Assembly (NCBI GenBank): GCA_964574605.1
Contig: CAZNOK010000060.1
Location: 1-23,828, forward strand
Source of the DNA: CAIKAP01 sp964574605
Lineage (GTDB): Bacteria; Verrucomicrobiota; Verrucomicrobiia; Palsa-1439
DNA: 23,828 bases
Reading direction: 5' to 3'
The position numbers and the translations under genes are program-made. Of the stretch, positions 13,949-21,117 are shown piece by piece. Within the stretch, counting starts at the first letter, position 1. Every line of letters begins with the position of its first letter. Below the pieces are notes generated by a model. It did no database searches. It was given only the letters and a program-made list of their open reading frames with translations, and had not been told where the DNA came from.

Positions 13949-15711
13949 ACTTTCCTCCCGAACTTCTTCTCCAGTTCGGCGTAGCTGAACTGGATCATTG
14001 TGGGACGACCGTGCGGACAGGTGTAGGGCAGATCGCAACGGTGAAGCTGCTGGAGCAATGCGCGCAGTTCCTCGCCGCGCAACGGATCGCGCGCCTTGAC
14101 CGCGTGCCGACAAACGGTCGTCGCGATTTTGTCCTCGCCGAGACGCCGGGCGTGAATCTGTTCGCCGGTTTGGTGGAGTTCGTCCACGATATCGCGGAAC
14201 GTCTGGAGCAGGTTCGACATCTCGAAATACGGCGGGACGGCATCAATGAGGAACGTCTTGTCGCCGAACTCGCTGATGCCGACGCCGAGCTTGTGGAGCG
14301 TCGCGAGGTTGGCGCGGAGAAATGCGGCATCGCGCGCATCGAGTTCGAGCGTTTGTGGCAAGAGCAGCTTCTGCGAGGGCGCATTGCCGGCGGCGAGTTC
14401 CTTGAGCATCTTCTCGAAGAGCACGCGCTCGTGTGCCGCGTGCTGGTCCATCAACACCAAACCTTCCGGCGACTGGACGAGCACGTATAAGTCGCTGAGC
14501 ACGCCGATGATTCGCCACGTGCCTTCCTCGGTCTGGACTTCGGCGGCGGGCAACGTCTGTTGGTAGGGACGACTCGCCGAGTCGTCCGCCGGTCGCGGCA
14601 CTGAGGCCGCTCCCACATTCAGTTCGACGGCGGTAGCGGCGGAGACCGGCAGCGGCTTCGCCATCGCGCCTTTTGGTTCGAGCGCGGCGCGGACGGCATC
14701 AATCACGGCTTGGCGGACAGCGAACTCATCGCGGAAACGGACTTCGCGTTTCGTTGGGTGGATGTTCACGTCCACCGACGCCGGATCAACTTCGACGAAC
14801 AGAAACGTGACGGGGAATTGTCCGCGCATCAACGCGGTGTGGTAGCCTTCGCGCAGCGCGTAGTTGATTCCTTTACTCTCGACGGGGCGTCCGTTGACGA
14901 AGGTGTGTTGCTGGCTACGGTCGGCGCGGCTCACACCGGGTTTGCCGATGTAGCCGGTGACGCGAATGTCTTGTAGGGGCGCACTGCGTGCGCCCCCGTG
15001 TGCGTCGGCCGGAACGGCGGGGCGCACGCAGTGCGCCCCTACAGGGATCACCTGTTCGGCGAGTTGTTTGCCGTACAGCTCGCGCAGGCGCGTCAAAAGG
15101 TCGGGCGCGGGCGCGAGATTGAAGATTTCCCGGTCATCCACGGTCAGCCGGAACAAAACCGGAACATGAGCCAGCGCGCAGAGCGTGACGATGTGTTCGA
15201 TGTGCGCCGTCTCGGTCGGCGGGGAACGGAGGAATTTCCGTCGCGCCGGCAGGTTGAAGAACAGATTTCGAACTTCAACGATGGTGCCTTCGGCGGCACC
15301 GGTGTCTTTGACGCTGACAATTCTGCCACCGGCGATTTCGATTTGTGTTCCGGCAAGCGTGCCGCGTTCGCGCGTCGTGAGCGTGAAGCGGGAGACGGCG
15401 GCAATGCTGGGAATCGCTTCGCCGCGAAAGCCGAGCGTGGTGATTTCGTGAAGGTCTTCAGCTTTGGTGATTTTGCTGGTGGCGTGGCGTTCGAGCGCGA
15501 GCAACGCGTCGTCGCGGCTCATGCCGTAGCCGTCGTCGGTGACGACGATGGCGGTGCGTCCGCCGTTCTTGACGGTGACGGTGATGCGATGCGCTTCGGC
15601 GTCGAGAGAGTTTTCGACGAGTTCCTTGACGACCGAGGCGGGTCGCTCGACCACTTCGCCGGCGGCGATCTGGTTGGCGACGTGCTCGGATAGGAGCCGG
15701 ATGCGATTCAC
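13945..15711 (-). CDS. mutL: DNA mismatch repair protein MutL (endonuclease type) with two palindromic insertions
   Basis: A 588-residue GHKL ATPase coupling mismatch recognition by MutS to strand incision. N-terminal ATPase motifs are present: HVANQIAAGEVVERP, ELVENSLDA, TDDGYGM and GFRGEA (residues 10-99). The C-terminal dimerisation domain has DQHAAHERVLFE at 422-433, matching the DQHA(x)2E(x)4E metal site of nicking MutL proteins, plus CRHAVKA and CPHGRPT, consistent with a host lacking MutH. Two stretches are foreign-looking. Residues 224-247 in the transducer domain are encoded by a 70-bp palindromic element, and residues 366-383 in the interdomain linker by a second, composite element. 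Both keep the frame open. The GTG start at 15711 sits 6 bp after a good -10 box. The stop overlaps the zinc-ribbon start. Confidence 0.96.
   Translation of the reverse strand: MNRIRLLSEHVANQIAAGEVVERPASVVKELVENSLDAEAHRITVTVKNGGRTAIVVTDDGYGMSRDDALLALERHATSKITKAEDLHEITTLGFRGEAIPSIAAVSRFTLTTRERGTLAGTQIEIAGGRIVSVKDTGAAEGTIVEVRNLFFNLPARRKFLRSPPTETAHIEHIVTLCALAHVPVLFRLTVDDREIFNLAPAPDLLTRLRELYGKQLAEQVIPVGAHCVRPAVPADAHGGARSAPLQDIRVTGYIGKPGVSRADRSQQHTFVNGRPVESKGINYALREGYHTALMRGQFPVTFLFVEVDPASVDVNIHPTKREVRFRDEFAVRQAVIDAVRAALEPKGAMAKPLPVSAATAVELNVGAASVPRPADDSASRPYQQTLPAAEVQTEEGTWRIIGVLSDLYVLVQSPEGLVLMDQHAAHERVLFEKMLKELAAGNAPSQKLLLPQTLELDARDAAFLRANLATLHKLGVGISEFGDKTFLIDAVPPYFEMSNLLQTFRDIVDELHQTGEQIHARRLGEDKIATTVCRHAVKARDPLRGEELRALLQQLHRCDLPYTCPHGRPTMIQFSYAELEKKFGRKV
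14563..14616. repeat. 54-bp composite palindromic element in the mutL linker
   Basis: On the plus strand it begins GTAGGGACGACTCGCCGAGT, a palindromic GTAGGG-type half (14563-14587). It ends with the complement of GTGGGAGCGGCCTCAGTGCC (14616 downwards), which matches the left arm of the repeat at 19325-19387. At exactly 18 codons it encodes residues 366-383 of MutL without disturbing the frame. Confidence 0.75.
14973..15042. repeat. 70-bp palindromic element inside mutL
   Basis: The 23-base arms are perfect inverted repeats and are identical to the arms of the intergenic element at 7988-8055, beginning GTAGGGGCGCACTGCG. The central segment differs. It encodes VGAHCVRPAVPADAHGG and the next few residues of MutL, between the conserved segments LAEQVIP and DIRVTGYIGKPG of the transducer domain. 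Confidence 0.93.
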
Positions 15712-15745
15712 GCTCGGAGTATAGCGTGACCACGCACCGTGGCAA
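15709..15745 (-). promoter_or_regulatory. Candidate sigma-70 promoter of mutL, possibly leaderless
   Basis: On the minus strand TTGCCA (15745-15740) and TATACT (15723-15718) are separated by 16 bp. Only 6 bp lie between the -10 box and the GTG start codon, so transcription would begin at or beside the start codon and leave no room for a Shine-Dalgarno. Confidence 0.5.
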
Positions 15746-15759
15746 CGCGAAGTTTTCGG

Positions 15760-16650
15760 TTATGGGGAATTGATTTGGATGCGGTAGAAACGGGTGTTGC
15801 CGGTGGCGTTGGTGTCAATCAGAGTGCGCTCGGTGCCGTTGTCTGTGACGTTGGTGTCGGTCAACGTGATCCATGTGCCGCTGACGAGATTCGTGCGGAA
15901 CATGGGCGTGTAGGTCCGTTCGTCCCAGCGCGGAGTGAAGATCAATCGTTTCTGATTCGACTGTCCAACAACGCTCTCGACCCGCAGCCGAAACACGGAA
16001 GCTGCATTGGTCGGGTCAAGGCCGGCGACATACTTGAACAGGTTGTTCTGGCCGGTGCCGGTGACATCCACGGAAGGCGCGGCGTTGGGGTTGTCGAGGC
16101 CGAAGAACTGGATTTGCCATGAATCGGCAATGCCATCGCTGTCGTAGATGCCGTAGTTGTCGGGCAGCGTATCTTGCACCAGAAGGGAATTGGAACCAAC
16201 CGCGCCAAGATACCATCCGCTGAAGTTCCCGGCGGTATTTTGATAGACCGCTGCAACCGTCGCCATGCCGTTGCTGTTGATAGAAACGATGGGGGATGAG
16301 GGAGCATCCCAGTTCAGGTCGGCGCCCGTCAGCATCGCAACCGTTGCATCATCCATCGTGGCCACGCCGCTGAGTTGGCTGGTGCTGCATTCGCTGACGG
16401 AAGCCGGCGACGCGGTGACGGTGAGGGTTTTCACCGATGGCTGTGTCACGGGGCCGCCTCCGTTGTTGCTGACCGAACCGTTGCTTGAATTCCCTCCCAC
16501 CGGACCGAGGCTGGCTGCCACCCGGAAATTTTCGGAGGTGGAAACTCCGCCGCCGCTGTCAAAGGAGCCGGTCATTTGGACAGCCAAGCCCGGCAGGGTG
16601 AGGAACAGAAGCCACAAGAACCATGACAAACCATGATGAGATGAGTTCAT
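15760..16650 (-). CDS. Exported protein with Verrucomicrobia-type C-terminal repeat domain
   Basis: A 296-residue protein with an N-terminal signal (GLSWFLWLLFLTLPGLAVQ). A Ser/Gly/Asn-rich low-complexity segment follows (about 30-70), then a beta-rich middle part. The C-terminal half contains DSDGIADSWQIQFFG and NLFKYVAGLDPTNAASVF, a calcium-binding-like DxDGxxD element followed by a module often found at the ends of large verrucomicrobial surface proteins. The start at ATG 16650 is preceded by AGGAGG; a TTG one codon earlier is also in frame. It begins 14 bp after the stop of the preceding minus-strand gene, so the pair is likely one transcript. The function is unknown, probably cell-surface. 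Confidence 0.78.
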   Translation of the reverse strand: MNSSHHGLSWFLWLLFLTLPGLAVQMTGSFDSGGGVSTSENFRVAASLGPVGGNSSNGSVSNNGGGPVTQPSVKTLTVTASPASVSECSTSQLSGVATMDDATVAMLTGADLNWDAPSSPIVSINSNGMATVAAVYQNTAGNFSGWYLGAVGSNSLLVQDTLPDNYGIYDSDGIADSWQIQFFGLDNPNAAPSVDVTGTGQNNLFKYVAGLDPTNAASVFRLRVESVVGQSNQKRLIFTPRWDERTYTPMFRTNLVSGTWITLTDTNVTDNGTERTLIDTNATGNTRFYRIQINSP

Positions 16651-16664
16651 CAATCTTGTCCTCC

Positions 16665-17894
16665 TTACTTGCGACGTTCGCGGATGACCGAGGAGTTCTC
16701 GTATCCGAGACGAACGCCTTGAACGAGGTAATCAAACTTGCCGTTGCGCCCCGATGCTTCGCGCACCGTGATCCCGGCAACGGTGGCGTCGGTTGCATAC
16801 AGTTGCAGCCACGCTCCTCGCGGGGTCAACTGCACCGTCAATGCGTTCGTGGAGGTGACCATGCCAAAGTGATCCGGCAGTCTGACGATCGCTTCGCCGT
16901 TGACCAACTCCGCCGACCCGCGAACGTAGGTCCCGGCTTCCGGCCCCTCCAAGCAAACGTATGCGATCTCTTTCGACAGGTCGGACGGATGTGGTTGAAT
17001 GAAATACTTCGTGCCTTCGCACATGATATCCCCATGTGCGGAAACATTACCACCCGCCGAGAGGTTTCCCCCGGCGTGGATATCACCCCAACTCGACACC
17101 TTGGTGCCTGACGAAATTTCCCCGGCCGCCCAGATGTTGGTGGTTGTGTTGATTGAACCGGTGGTGGAAATCGAGGTGGCCCAGAAAGCGCCATTGCAAT
17201 CAATGCTGCCTTCCGAAACCAATTTCCCAAAAAGAACAAGCATGCCGCTTTGATCCAATATCATTTTTGTTCCCTCACCGGTGGCAAACACCAAAGTGTT
17301 TGAATGAACGTTACTCTCGGGATCCGTGATGTGCTGGACGGTCAATGACACACTACCCGGCAAGCCGACACTCTGTGCTGAGATACTCTGGACCGCGACA
17401 TTCCCCGATGCATCTCTCATGACGACCGTGTTGGCCGTGTTCGCCGGGGTGGCCAGACCGGGGGCGAGCTTGTTCGTGGTGATGGCGCCATCGGGCACGT
17501 TGTCCGCCATCATCGCATAGCCGACGGAGGCGATGCGTTGGTCGGGGCTGAGTTGCTGGATGTTGTTGGTGGCCGAACCAAACCATACGCGCAGTCGCAC
17601 ATCGGCGTTTGTGAAGACAGTGGCGGGTATGGGAGACATGCCCGCGTCACCCAAGAGCACCGCATACGCCCCCTTGCTCACGGGAATCTCAAGGGGAGTG
17701 GAACCTGTGCTCCAAAATGTGGCAGCGCCGGTGTCGTCCACCAACGCGAACTTGAACTGGCCGGTGCCGTCGTAGTTGGTGCCGCCGATGGTGACACGTC
17801 CCTGATAATTGATCATCTGTGGCACTTGGGCATGGGCCGCTGCTGCCAGCACAAGAGACACAAAACACGTTGCGACTGCTTTACGAGAGTTCAT
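16665..17894 (-). CDS. Exported protein with tail-fibre-like C-terminal domain
   Basis: A 409-residue protein with a signal peptide (MNSRKAVATCFVSLVLAAAA, cleavage likely after AHA). The mature start VPQMINYQGRVTIGG is a common opening of bacterial surface proteins. The middle has regularly spaced short beta units (TSISTTGSINTTTNIWAAGE, then GDIHAGGNLSAGGNVSAHGD), as in trimeric fibre stalks. The last 120 residues (IQPHPSDLSKEIAYVCLEGP, then GTYVRGSAELVNGEAIVRLP and FDYLVQGVRLGYE) form a conserved domain seen in fibre- or appendage-like proteins. The ATG at 17894 follows GGAGG with 5-bp spacing. Together with the next gene it may form a surface structure; this is inference. Confidence 0.78.
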   Translation of the reverse strand: MNSRKAVATCFVSLVLAAAAHAQVPQMINYQGRVTIGGTNYDGTGQFKFALVDDTGAATFWSTGSTPLEIPVSKGAYAVLLGDAGMSPIPATVFTNADVRLRVWFGSATNNIQQLSPDQRIASVGYAMMADNVPDGAITTNKLAPGLATPANTANTVVMRDASGNVAVQSISAQSVGLPGSVSLTVQHITDPESNVHSNTLVFATGEGTKMILDQSGMLVLFGKLVSEGSIDCNGAFWATSISTTGSINTTTNIWAAGEISSGTKVSSWGDIHAGGNLSAGGNVSAHGDIMCEGTKYFIQPHPSDLSKEIAYVCLEGPEAGTYVRGSAELVNGEAIVRLPDHFGMVTSTNALTVQLTPRGAWLQLYATDATVAGITVREASGRNGKFDYLVQGVRLGYENSSVIRERRK

Positions 17895-17899
17895 CACAA

Positions 17900-17944
17900 C
17901 CTCCGTTCTGGGTGCCTTATAAACGGAGGCACCCGACCTGTCGA
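17900..17944 (-). promoter_or_regulatory. Promoter and overlapping inverted repeats before the fibre-like gene
   Basis: On the minus strand TCGACA (17944-17939), a 17-bp spacer and TATAAG (17921-17916) form a plausible promoter. Two mutually overlapping inverted repeats lie on it. One is GGGTGCC/GGCACCC (17910-17916 with 17928-17934). The other is CCTCCGTT/AACGGAGG (17900-17907 with 17922-17929), which includes the Shine-Dalgarno GGAGG. Confidence 0.45.
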
Positions 17945-17995
17945 GTGCAATTAGCTTCGAGCAGAATGGCGTGGGACACTGCGTCTTCGGCGCCG

Positions 17996-19129
17996 CTAGA
18001 AACGTTTCTCCAGCGCGACGCCGATCTCGTGGCCGCCGTGGTGGTCGTAGCGGACGGCGTTGACGCCGTAGCCGTAGGTGACAAGAATGTGCGTGTCCCA
18101 GAACGCGGTGAAGCCAAGCCCGGCGCCGACGCCGAGGTAGTTATGCCAGTCGTTGACGGCGCCGGTGCGCGGGTCGAGAGTCTTGGTCATGGCGTCGTCG
18201 CAGTAGAGGTGGGCGATGAGTTTGCGGTTGGAGAGGAGCGGGATGCCGATGTCGAGGTTGCCGATGTAGAAGCTCTCGGCGAAGAGTTCGCGGGTGTAGT
18301 AGCCGTGGAGCGCGACCGCGTAGTCGTCGGGGCCGGTGAGGTTGCCGCCGATTTTGTAGGCGTTGAGGACATCCACGTTGTGGGTGGAACCGCCGGCGAA
18401 GCGGGCGGAGATGGTCACGGGGCCGGCGGGCAATTTGCCGCCGAGAGAACCGAAGAGACGCTGGTAATCACGATGGAGGGGGTAATGCGCAGCGGTCGGG
18501 CCGAAGGCGTCGAAGCCGGCGCGGTGGCTGGTTTCGGCGGAGAGGTAGAGTTCGAGGCCGCGAGTCTTCGTGAGACCGGGTTCGATGCCACCGAAACGGA
18601 TTTCGCCAAGGAAAGTGTGCGTGAAGAAGTCTCGGGGACGATCGAAATCGCGGGTGTTCTCGGTGGCGTGGAACCACTGGAACGTGGGCGAGTAGCTGAG
18701 GCGGACGTTGGGGGGGAGGGGGGTGGGATTGGGAATGGTTTGGTTGACGAAGACGCGGGCGTTGGCCGTGTCGCCATCGAACTCCTCCGCGTAGAGGCGC
18801 TGTCCGTCGGCGTAAGGGTAAATGCTGTTGACGTAGGCGCCGCCGCCGAGGCCGACACCGAGCGCGGTGTTGGTGCTGCACGACAGGAACCAACTCAGTT
18901 CCGCGTCGCCGTAGATGCCGGCGAAGATGACGCGCAGGGCGGTGTTGGTGCAGGGGAAATTGTTTTCGTTGAACCAGAAGTAGCCGAAGCCGCCGAGCCG
19001 TTCCTGGCTGGGACCGACCGCGAAACTGGATTGGAGGCTCAAGACGCGGCGGTGTTCGACGTCCACTTGGGCGGAGACCGATGCGGCGGCGACGACGATC
19101 AACAAGGTGGCGCAAAGCAGTTTCTTCAT
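17996..19129 (-). CDS. Predicted outer-membrane beta-barrel protein
   Basis: A 377-residue protein with signal peptide MKKLLCATLLIVVAAASVSA. The mature chain is rich in alternating hydrophobic and aromatic strands with Gly/Tyr/Asn turns, such as LSWFLSCSTN, VRLSYSPTFQWFH, LELYLSAETSH and GLGFTAFWDTHILVTYGYGV. The C-terminal residue is Phe (GVALEKRF), the usual recognition signal for Bam-dependent outer-membrane insertion. No specific porin or receptor family is recognised. The start at ATG 19129 is chosen over an in-frame start 8 codons upstream because the signal peptide begins there. It is on the same strand as the two preceding exported proteins, 101 bp before the fibre-like gene. Confidence 0.78.
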   Translation of the reverse strand: MKKLLCATLLIVVAAASVSAQVDVEHRRVLSLQSSFAVGPSQERLGGFGYFWFNENNFPCTNTALRVIFAGIYGDAELSWFLSCSTNTALGVGLGGGAYVNSIYPYADGQRLYAEEFDGDTANARVFVNQTIPNPTPLPPNVRLSYSPTFQWFHATENTRDFDRPRDFFTHTFLGEIRFGGIEPGLTKTRGLELYLSAETSHRAGFDAFGPTAAHYPLHRDYQRLFGSLGGKLPAGPVTISARFAGGSTHNVDVLNAYKIGGNLTGPDDYAVALHGYYTRELFAESFYIGNLDIGIPLLSNRKLIAHLYCDDAMTKTLDPRTGAVNDWHNYLGVGAGLGFTAFWDTHILVTYGYGVNAVRYDHHGGHEIGVALEKRF

Positions 19130-19144
19130 GGCGGGCAGGATAGC

Positions 19145-19173
19145 TTGACCCACCTCCGATGCAATGCTAAAGT
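19145..19173 (+). promoter_or_regulatory. Probable promoter of tRNA-His
   Basis: TTGACC (19145-19150), a 17-bp spacer and TAAAGT (19168-19173) precede the tRNA. The predicted start of transcription falls about 10 bases before the mature tRNA 5' end. Confidence 0.55.
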
Positions 19174-19189
19174 CGCCGCGCTTTTGGGT

Positions 19190-19267
19190 GGTGGATATAG
19201 CTCAGCCTGGTAGAGCTCCAGATTGTGGATCTGGCTGTCGCGGGTTCAAATCCCGTTATCCACCCCA
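19190..19267 (+). tRNA. tRNA-His (anticodon GTG)
   Basis: The acceptor stem GTGGATA (19191-19197) pairs with TATCCAC (19257-19263). The anticodon stem CCAGA/TCTGG encloses the loop TTGTGGA with anticodon GTG at 19225-19227. The T arm contains GGTTCAAAT. The extra 5' G at 19190 (position -1) opposite C73 (19264) is the histidine identity pair and is encoded here, as is the 3' CCA (19265-19267). No adjacent integration site or partial tRNA copy is seen. Confidence 0.97.
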
Positions 19268-19324
19268 TCCTTCACCAACTCCCGCAACATGGCAGACACG
19301 ACCAACAGCGCCTAACAAAATCCA

Positions 19325-19387
19325 GTGTGGGAGCGGCCTTCTGGCCGCGATCTGCCAGCCCGGTCGTGCCCGGAAGGGCGCTCCCAC
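19325..19387. repeat. Imperfect palindromic repeat, GTGGGAGCG family
   Basis: Begins GTGGGAGCGGCCTTCTGGCC and ends CCGGAAGGGCGCTCCCAC, so the ends are imperfect inverted repeats around a short centre. It lies in the 131-bp gap between tRNA-His and the convergent ceramidase-like gene. Its left arm resembles part of the composite element in mutL at 14591-14616. Confidence 0.75.
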
Positions 19388-19398
19388 GCCAGATACCA

Positions 19399-20841
19399 CT
19401 AATGCGGGCGCGCCAATTCGGCCAGCATCTCCAACAGCGTCTCGGTCATCTTGCGCGACGCGGTGACTTCCAAGTAGCTGCTGGGCGCGCGCCACGTTTC
19501 GTAGCCCCCCAGCGCGTGTTGTTGTGGCGTGGGCAGATAACCGTTGTAGCCATTGGCCAGTTGCATCACAAACACCGGGCGCAGAGGCGACCGACGCTTG
19601 ATCTCCAACCCAATCTCGGCAAACACTTCGCAGGGCATTGTCACGATGGCCAAGTCACCGAGCCGCAGGGCTTGGAGTTTGACTTTCACCGTATCCGGCC
19701 ACTGGCTCAATCGCAGGCTGGATTTGGCGTAGTATTCGGGTCGCGGATCGCGGGGCTTCTTGGGATCGGTCAACAGTTCCCGGGCACGCTGAAGCTGTTC
19801 GGCGTTGGGCTTGCGCACGCCGAGTTCGATTTCCCGCTCAACCATGCCCAGAGGCACCCATGCCTGATGCTTGACGTGGCGTTGGGCTTGGGTCGCCACG
19901 TCGGCCACACGGCTGGCCACCTCGCGGATTCGTTGAAACGGCTCGGCCTTGGGGCGCGGCTTGAGGAAGTTAATGTTGTTGATGTCGCCACTGGTGCCGT
20001 TGCTGAGGATGCCGAGGAACTCGCCCGGCTTGGCGTCGGGCGCCAGTCGCTGCCGGATTTGTTCGCAGAATTCGCCGAAGTAATCAGCCGAGAGCATACC
20101 AGCGGGAATACCACCTACGTAGTGCAGCGAGTAATTGGCCAAGAGCACCCGAGCACGACCGCCCGGCTCGATGACCGACAGCAGCGACACGTCGGGGTCG
20201 GTGGGGCCAGCCGGGTGGACGAGGTCCGGGCTGCCTGCACTGGGATTCATCTGAACCCGATCGCTCGTTTCGCCGAAGGGGTTGGGTGGAATCGTTCCTT
20301 CCTTCTTCAGCCAACGCCGGTTGCCAACTTCCTCGGGGAGACTGCCGAAACCCCAGCCTATCTTGGCCGGAGCCATCTGGCCAGCAGCCTTTTCGATGCT
20401 CTCAGCCATCTTGGCCACCAGCAACCTGGTGTATTCGGGATCGACCGGTATCGCGTCAAGCAGATCGACCACGGCCGGGGCCGTGTGGGTGTGGGTGGCC
20501 GCCATCAACATCTGTTGAGGAGGAATCCCCGTGGCCTTCGCGGCGCGCCGTTTGGCTTCGTCGAACAGCTCGCGCGGGATCACGCAGATGTCGCACACGG
20601 TGATTGCCACGCGAAATCCTCCGTCATCCAGCGCCAGAGTGCGGGCATACAACGGATCATGAACCGAGGTGGCGGGGCGATCCGTAAAACTCCCCAGCAT
20701 TGAAACGGGTAACTTCTCAGGGGTGATGTTGACTTGGCTGGCGCCCACGCGAAACACGCGCGATGGCTCGGCCGGGCACGCCGATGTCTGCAAGAGCGCC
20801 CCCAGCAACAACACGACCAAACACATGGATGGACATCGCAT
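19399..20841 (-). CDS. Neutral/alkaline ceramidase-like exported hydrolase
   Basis: A 480-residue protein with a signal peptide (CLVVLLLGALLQTSA, with ACPAEP after it; possibly a lipoprotein-type cysteine). The mature start VFRVGASQVNITPEKLPVSM matches the N-terminus of the neutral/alkaline non-lysosomal ceramidase family. Further family marks are DPLYARTLALDDG, LMAATHTHTAPAV (zinc-binding His region), NYSLHYVG and LSNGTSGDINNINF. The family cleaves the amide bond of ceramides, but many bacterial members of this length act on unknown substrates. The start at ATG 20841 is preceded by AAGGAG at good spacing; in-frame ATGs further upstream lack this. It lies downstream of the ATP-grasp gene and small ORF on the same strand. 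Confidence 0.85.
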   Translation of the reverse strand: MRCPSMCLVVLLLGALLQTSACPAEPSRVFRVGASQVNITPEKLPVSMLGSFTDRPATSVHDPLYARTLALDDGGFRVAITVCDICVIPRELFDEAKRRAAKATGIPPQQMLMAATHTHTAPAVVDLLDAIPVDPEYTRLLVAKMAESIEKAAGQMAPAKIGWGFGSLPEEVGNRRWLKKEGTIPPNPFGETSDRVQMNPSAGSPDLVHPAGPTDPDVSLLSVIEPGGRARVLLANYSLHYVGGIPAGMLSADYFGEFCEQIRQRLAPDAKPGEFLGILSNGTSGDINNINFLKPRPKAEPFQRIREVASRVADVATQAQRHVKHQAWVPLGMVEREIELGVRKPNAEQLQRARELLTDPKKPRDPRPEYYAKSSLRLSQWPDTVKVKLQALRLGDLAIVTMPCEVFAEIGLEIKRRSPLRPVFVMQLANGYNGYLPTPQQHALGGYETWRAPSSYLEVTASRKMTETLLEMLAELARPH

Positions 20842-20972
20842 GGCATTTCTCCTTGGCACAACACTTGGCATTGGAACTCCACCTGGATGCGCATACAAAT
20901 CCGCATCAACAACTAATACGAGCCGTCCCGACCGGCTTCCAAAATCCTGACTTTGGCGTCCGAAGCTGCTGT

Positions 20973-21074
20973 CTAACCAGGTTGTTGAGAAACCGGAATC
21001 GAGACCTCAGTGACTTCAATCAGGTCTTGTCGTTTCTCCAGCGTTGGCTCAACATATTGTTTCTTCGTGTCCAT
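20973..21074 (-). CDS. Candidate 33-residue RiPP-like precursor peptide
   Basis: A short ORF beginning MDTKKQYVEPTLEKRQDLIE and ending VSIPVSQQPG. The spacing Y7-x2-P10-x-L12-x3-Q16-x5-T22 reproduces the leader pattern YxxPxLxxxGxxxxxT recognised by lasso-type RRE proteins, with Gln at the Gly position. The start is 43 bp after the stop of the ATP-grasp gene on the same strand. Weak points are the lack of a visible Shine-Dalgarno, the lack of an RRE/PqqD, transglutaminase-like or asparagine-synthase-like gene in the window, and a very short putative core of about ten residues without the usual Gly1 and ring Asp/Glu. It may be a degenerate or unrelated small protein. Confidence 0.4.
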   Translation of the reverse strand: MDTKKQYVEPTLEKRQDLIEVTEVSIPVSQQPG

Positions 21075-21117
21075 GGGCAATACGATACCAGAAGGCGGAT
21101 TTCGATGGAAGCAGTAT

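Noticed and set aside
16665..17894. Prophage tail-fibre gene
   Set aside because: The protein has a Sec signal peptide and its neighbours are exported proteins; no other phage gene is nearby.
17819..19213. Plus-strand open frame of 464 codons opposite the outer-membrane protein
   Set aside because: The translation is a run of Val, Gly, Ala and Glu typical of an antisense frame, and the minus-strand gene has a signal peptide and a C-terminal Phe. It would also run into tRNA-His.
19225..20703. Plus-strand open frame of 492 codons opposite the ceramidase-like gene
   Set aside because: It starts inside tRNA-His and is antisense to a protein with clear family motifs.
20973..21074. A true lasso peptide
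   Set aside because: The putative core is about ten residues, lacks Gly or another usual first residue and has no Asp or Glu at ring positions 7-9; no cyclase or leader-peptidase gene is in the window.
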